Positions 6,374-8,234 of a DNA stretch of 8,234 bases are shown one piece after another (the stretch's first letter is position 1; every line of letters starts with the position of its first letter). The notes beneath the pieces were generated by a model. That model saw only the letters and a program-made list of their open reading frames with translations, was not told the origin of the DNA and searched no databases. The DNA comes from Candidatus Njordarchaeota archaeon (GTDB lineage: Archaea; Asgardarchaeota; Njordarchaeia; Njordarchaeales; Njordarchaeaceae). The DNA lies in assembly GCA_029856055.1 (NCBI GenBank), contig JAHQWF010000057.1, positions 1 to 8,234 of the forward strand, written 5' to 3'. A program made the position numbers and the translations under genes.

Positions 6374-6766
6374 ATGACGAGCTTGCGGGAAAATGATTTC
6401 GCGGCGTTAAGGGAAAGTATTGAGAAAGAGATATATGCTATGCTAAAATTGAATCGAGGCATCAGGGACATATTAATTAGCTATTTCGATGGAACCCCTA
6501 TAATTTCACCTAATGACAGTGAAGTATCGTATATCTTATCGGCTGCAGCATCGGCACTTAAAGGGATCGCGGACAAGATATCAAATATGCTGAGGTCTGG
6601 TGTATTTGTAAAGCTGATTATTCATTTTGAGAACGAGAAAATCATTGTTCTGACCATAGATAATAAGATAAACGTTCTCTTAAGAGCCACTGTGAATGTT
6701 CCTCTCGGCATATTAATCAGAGATGTTTTAAGATTAGCTAACAAAATAAGTAGTCTTATTAATTAG
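6374..6766 (+). CDS. Roadblock/LC7 domain protein (MglB-like)
   Basis: A 130-residue roadblock/LC7 protein. After an N-terminal helix (about 6-26) the domain runs strand-turn-strand with the family's D-G pair in SYFDGTPIIS (36-45), a helix with SAAASALKGIADKISNML, two strands (FVKLIIHFENEKIIVLTID) and a closing strand and helix (INVLLRATVN, then LGILIRDVLRLANKI). Such proteins dimerise and bind small Ras-like GTPases; in bacteria MglB is the activator of MglA. The next gene, 12 bases away, is a small GTPase, so this one is probably its partner or regulator, on the cytoplasmic side. The stop is TAG (6764-6766), and the GTPase lies in the same frame, so readthrough would give a roadblock-GTPase fusion of about 307 residues. 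The start is ATG 6374; its ribosome site is weak. Confidence 0.88.
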   Translation: MTSLRENDFAALRESIEKEIYAMLKLNRGIRDILISYFDGTPIISPNDSEVSYILSAAASALKGIADKISNMLRSGVFVKLIIHFENEKIIVLTIDNKINVLLRATVNVPLGILIRDVLRLANKISSLIN

Positions 6767-6769
6767 AGA

Positions 6770-6774
6770 GTGAT
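6770..6774 (+). promoter_or_regulatory. Shine-Dalgarno site of the small GTPase gene
   Basis: GTGAT matches the 3' half of GGAGGTGAT and ends 4 bases before ATG 6779. It supports that start over GTG 6770 and ATG 6773, which lie within it. It follows the roadblock stop closely, so the two genes are probably translationally coupled. Confidence 0.55.
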
Positions 6775-6778
6775 GAAG

Positions 6779-7297
6779 ATGCAACATAAAGTAATTTTCG
6801 TTGGTGAGGGAGGGGTAGGTAAAACATCCTTAATCAGTAAGTACTTAGGAAAAGGCATTAGTGATAAAATAACGCTAGGTGTGGATTTCTTCTCTATAAA
6901 TCTAGGAGGCATAAGTATAATTGTCTGGGACTTGAGTGGTCAAGAAAGGTTCAGATATTTGATTGATTCCTTTATTCGTGGTGCGAAATTAGCAGTATTT
7001 GTTTTTGATTTAACGCGGCCTATCACGCTACTGAGACTTGAAAATTGGCTTGTTATATTGAAAAAATATGTTAATTTAACTAAAGTTATCTTAGTTGGTA
7101 ATAAGAAGGATCTAGGTATGAGGATAGATGAACAGTTAATTCAAGCTCTGATTGAGAAGATAGATCATAATTATGAATTATTAGCTTATATTGAGACTTC
7201 AGCTTACACGGGGGAAAATGTAAATAGACTTTTCGATTTAATTAAAGAGGGATTAAAAGAAACAAAAAGGGTAATAAAAGCCTTGGAGAGTCAATAA
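6779..7297 (+). CDS. Rab/Ras-like small GTPase
   Basis: A 172-residue Ras-superfamily GTPase with all five G motifs: G1 GEGGVGKTS (9-17), G2 Thr32 in TLGVDF, G3 WDLSGQE (50-56) with the catalytic Gln55, G4 NKKD (108-111) and G5 ETSAYTG (139-145). The TLGVDF switch and WDxxGQERFR layout are Rab-like and resemble GTPases common in TACK and Asgard archaea. It should bind and hydrolyse GTP as a molecular switch. The C-terminus (KALESQ) has no cysteine for lipid attachment, so it is either soluble or brought to membranes by a partner. It is cotranscribed with the roadblock gene, a likely regulator in the MglA/MglB manner. The start is ATG 6779 on ribosome-site spacing; GTG 6770 or ATG 6773 would add three or two residues. 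It converges on the membrane protein gene with 3 bases between. Confidence 0.94.
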   Translation: MQHKVIFVGEGGVGKTSLISKYLGKGISDKITLGVDFFSINLGGISIIVWDLSGQERFRYLIDSFIRGAKLAVFVFDLTRPITLLRLENWLVILKKYVNLTKVILVGNKKDLGMRIDEQLIQALIEKIDHNYELLAYIETSAYTGENVNRLFDLIKEGLKETKRVIKALESQ

Positions 7298-7300
7298 ATC

Positions 7301-8047
7301 TCACTTAAAAATTTTGGATGGTTCTATAAAACCACCAAATATCAAAAAATAAATAATCCCAGTAGCAACAATTGTCATGCTAGTAACTAAAGCAAATGAG
7401 CTATAAGGAAAATTCTTCACTTTGCCGAGAGATTTTCTGAAAAATAAAATTACTAATAATATGGAAAAAGACGCTAAAGCTAGAGCTTCGTATGGTGATT
7501 GTCCTTCTATAGCGGATATGATCAGTGAAAAGCCAAATATTATTCCATTAGGGATGTTGAGGAATAAATAGTTTTTTCCATAAGATGCATTGAGATATCT
7601 TATTTCTTCTAACAGGAATAAAAGAAGCATGAAATAAAGAGGGTAATACATGATCTTGTGGCCTAGTACTTCATCTAAGAAATACGCATACGAGATTGTC
7701 GAAGTGTCGTAAATACTAGCATGCTTAATAGTCTCATGAATAGCATTAGCAGCCCAATGAAAACCATGACCAATGAAATGTATTACCAAAAATAAGATAA
7801 AGAAGTAATCAATTAATGAGTTCTTTTTACCACATATAATAGATCTATAAATTGCATACAACGTTAAACCAATAACAGGAGGATAAAAGATTAAATCTAT
7901 TAAATCAGGTATCGAAATGATCCATGGAATATAAGTAAAACCAAAAATTATATACGGTAATATAACAATAAAGAAATAACCAATAGAAAGTATCCATAAT
8001 AATAGATACATTTTATCTTTATGATAATATATTTCAACCCACCTCAC
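7301..8047 (-). CDS. Seven-helix, histidine-rich membrane protein of unknown function
   Basis: I do not recognise this family. The 248 residues form about seven hydrophobic segments (roughly 14-37, 40-67, 79-100, 132-148, 160-180, 186-203, 217-240), so it is an integral membrane protein without a cleavable signal. The notable part is the end of helix 3 and the following loop: His90, His94, His97, Asn101, His104, Glu105 and His109, then Asp125-Glu126 and His130. In a membrane protein, clustered His with Asp/Glu suggests a metal or haem site, as in membrane hydrolases or desaturases; this is inference only. The start is GTG 8047, 8 bases after the upstream gene's stop; ATG 8011 just before helix 1 is an alternative. 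GAGGTG lies just inside the GTG start, which leaves the exact start in doubt. It shares an operon with the gene at 8056. Confidence 0.75.
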   Translation of the reverse strand: MRWVEIYYHKDKMYLLLWILSIGYFFIVILPYIIFGFTYIPWIISIPDLIDLIFYPPVIGLTLYAIYRSIICGKKNSLIDYFFILFLVIHFIGHGFHWAANAIHETIKHASIYDTSTISYAYFLDEVLGHKIMYYPLYFMLLLFLLEEIRYLNASYGKNYLFLNIPNGIIFGFSLIISAIEGQSPYEALALASFSILLVILFFRKSLGKVKNFPYSSFALVTSMTIVATGIIYFLIFGGFIEPSKIFK

Positions 8048-8055
8048 AAGATCGC

Positions 8056-8234
8056 TTATGATACTTCCTCGCTCTTCGTTTTAAATTTCTTAGCTATTGA
8101 AATTGCTTCAGCCATAGCTATCGCTTCCTCTGTCTTCTTCACCTCATTTTTAACGCATAAAATAACTTCTCTGTGATGATTATCAAGAAACCCATGCAGG
8201 TTGAAAAGAGTCCCTATAAAAATAATTATGAGAA
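8056..8234 (-). CDS. C-terminal end of an unrecognised protein, 5' end outside the window
   Basis: An open frame enters from the right edge and ends with TAA at 8056-8058, giving 58 visible residues. They begin with a hydrophobic strand (LIIIFIGTLF), then NLHGFLDNHHREVIL with two adjacent histidines, and end in an amphipathic charged helix (KNEVKKTEEAIAMAEAIS, then IAKKFKTKSEEVS). The composition is like other proteins here, and the stop lies 8 bases before the GTG of the membrane protein gene, so the two likely form one operon. The fragment is too short to assign a family. Confidence 0.6.
   Translation of the reverse strand, partial: LIIIFIGTLFNLHGFLDNHHREVILCVKNEVKKTEEAIAMAEAISIAKKFKTKSEEVS

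Noticed and set aside
1..8234. TAG fully reassigned as a sense codon
   Set aside because: TAG ends the DUF1028 and roadblock genes at natural family ends, so at most some TAG codons are decoded.
1..8234. CRISPR arrays, insertion sequences, tRNA or rRNA genes
   Set aside because: I found no regularly spaced repeats, transposase motifs, terminal inverted repeats or cloverleaf and rRNA core sequences on either strand by eye.

Overview
The window is AT-rich and reads as an archaeal chromosome segment. The evidence is the gene content (a double-domain KaiC-like ATPase, a JAMM/MPN metalloprotease, a BtpA-family protein, and a roadblock protein next to a Rab-like small GTPase), the Shine-Dalgarno sites of GGTGAT type placed 3-4 bases before starts, and TATA-like boxes about 25-30 bases before starts or expected transcript starts. 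A TACK- or Asgard-like lineage fits the GTPase/roadblock pair, but the sequence alone does not settle it. There is no rRNA, tRNA, CRISPR array or insertion sequence that I can see.

Layout. Bases 1-1909 (+): the end of an unrecognised helical protein, followed 4 bases later by a tandem KaiC-like ATPase. 1890-2309 (-): a JAMM protease whose 3' end overlaps the KaiC gene by 20 bases. 2310-2407: a divergent promoter region. 2408-3313 (+): a DUF1028 protein with a C-terminal peptidoglycan-binding-like domain, interrupted at codon 42 by an in-frame TAG. 3333-4148 (-): a BtpA/SgcQ-family TIM barrel. 4149-4237: a second divergent promoter region. 4238-4848 (+): a LUD-domain protein whose first ~7 codons lie in a different frame from the rest, with the break at an A5 run. 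4971-6257 (+): a class II HMG-CoA reductase. 6374-7297 (+): a roadblock/LC7 protein and a Rab-like GTPase in one operon. 7301-8047 (-): a seven-helix, histidine-rich membrane protein, preceded in its operon by the C-terminal end of another gene (8056-8234).

Functional links. The clearest unit is the roadblock/GTPase pair, which resembles MglB/MglA: a roadblock dimer that controls a small GTPase. HMG-CoA reductase supplies mevalonate for archaeal isoprenoid lipids. The KaiC-like ATPase and the protein upstream are probably translationally coupled.

The most interesting signals concern decoding. (1) A TAG stands where DUF1028 relatives have Trp, with family-like sequence on both sides; this could be pyrrolysine insertion, readthrough, a recent nonsense mutation or a base error. 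(2) The roadblock gene ends in TAG and the GTPase follows in the same frame, so readthrough would fuse them. (3) The LUD gene has a one-base frame break at a homopolymer. TAG also appears to act as an ordinary terminator twice here, which argues against wholesale reassignment.
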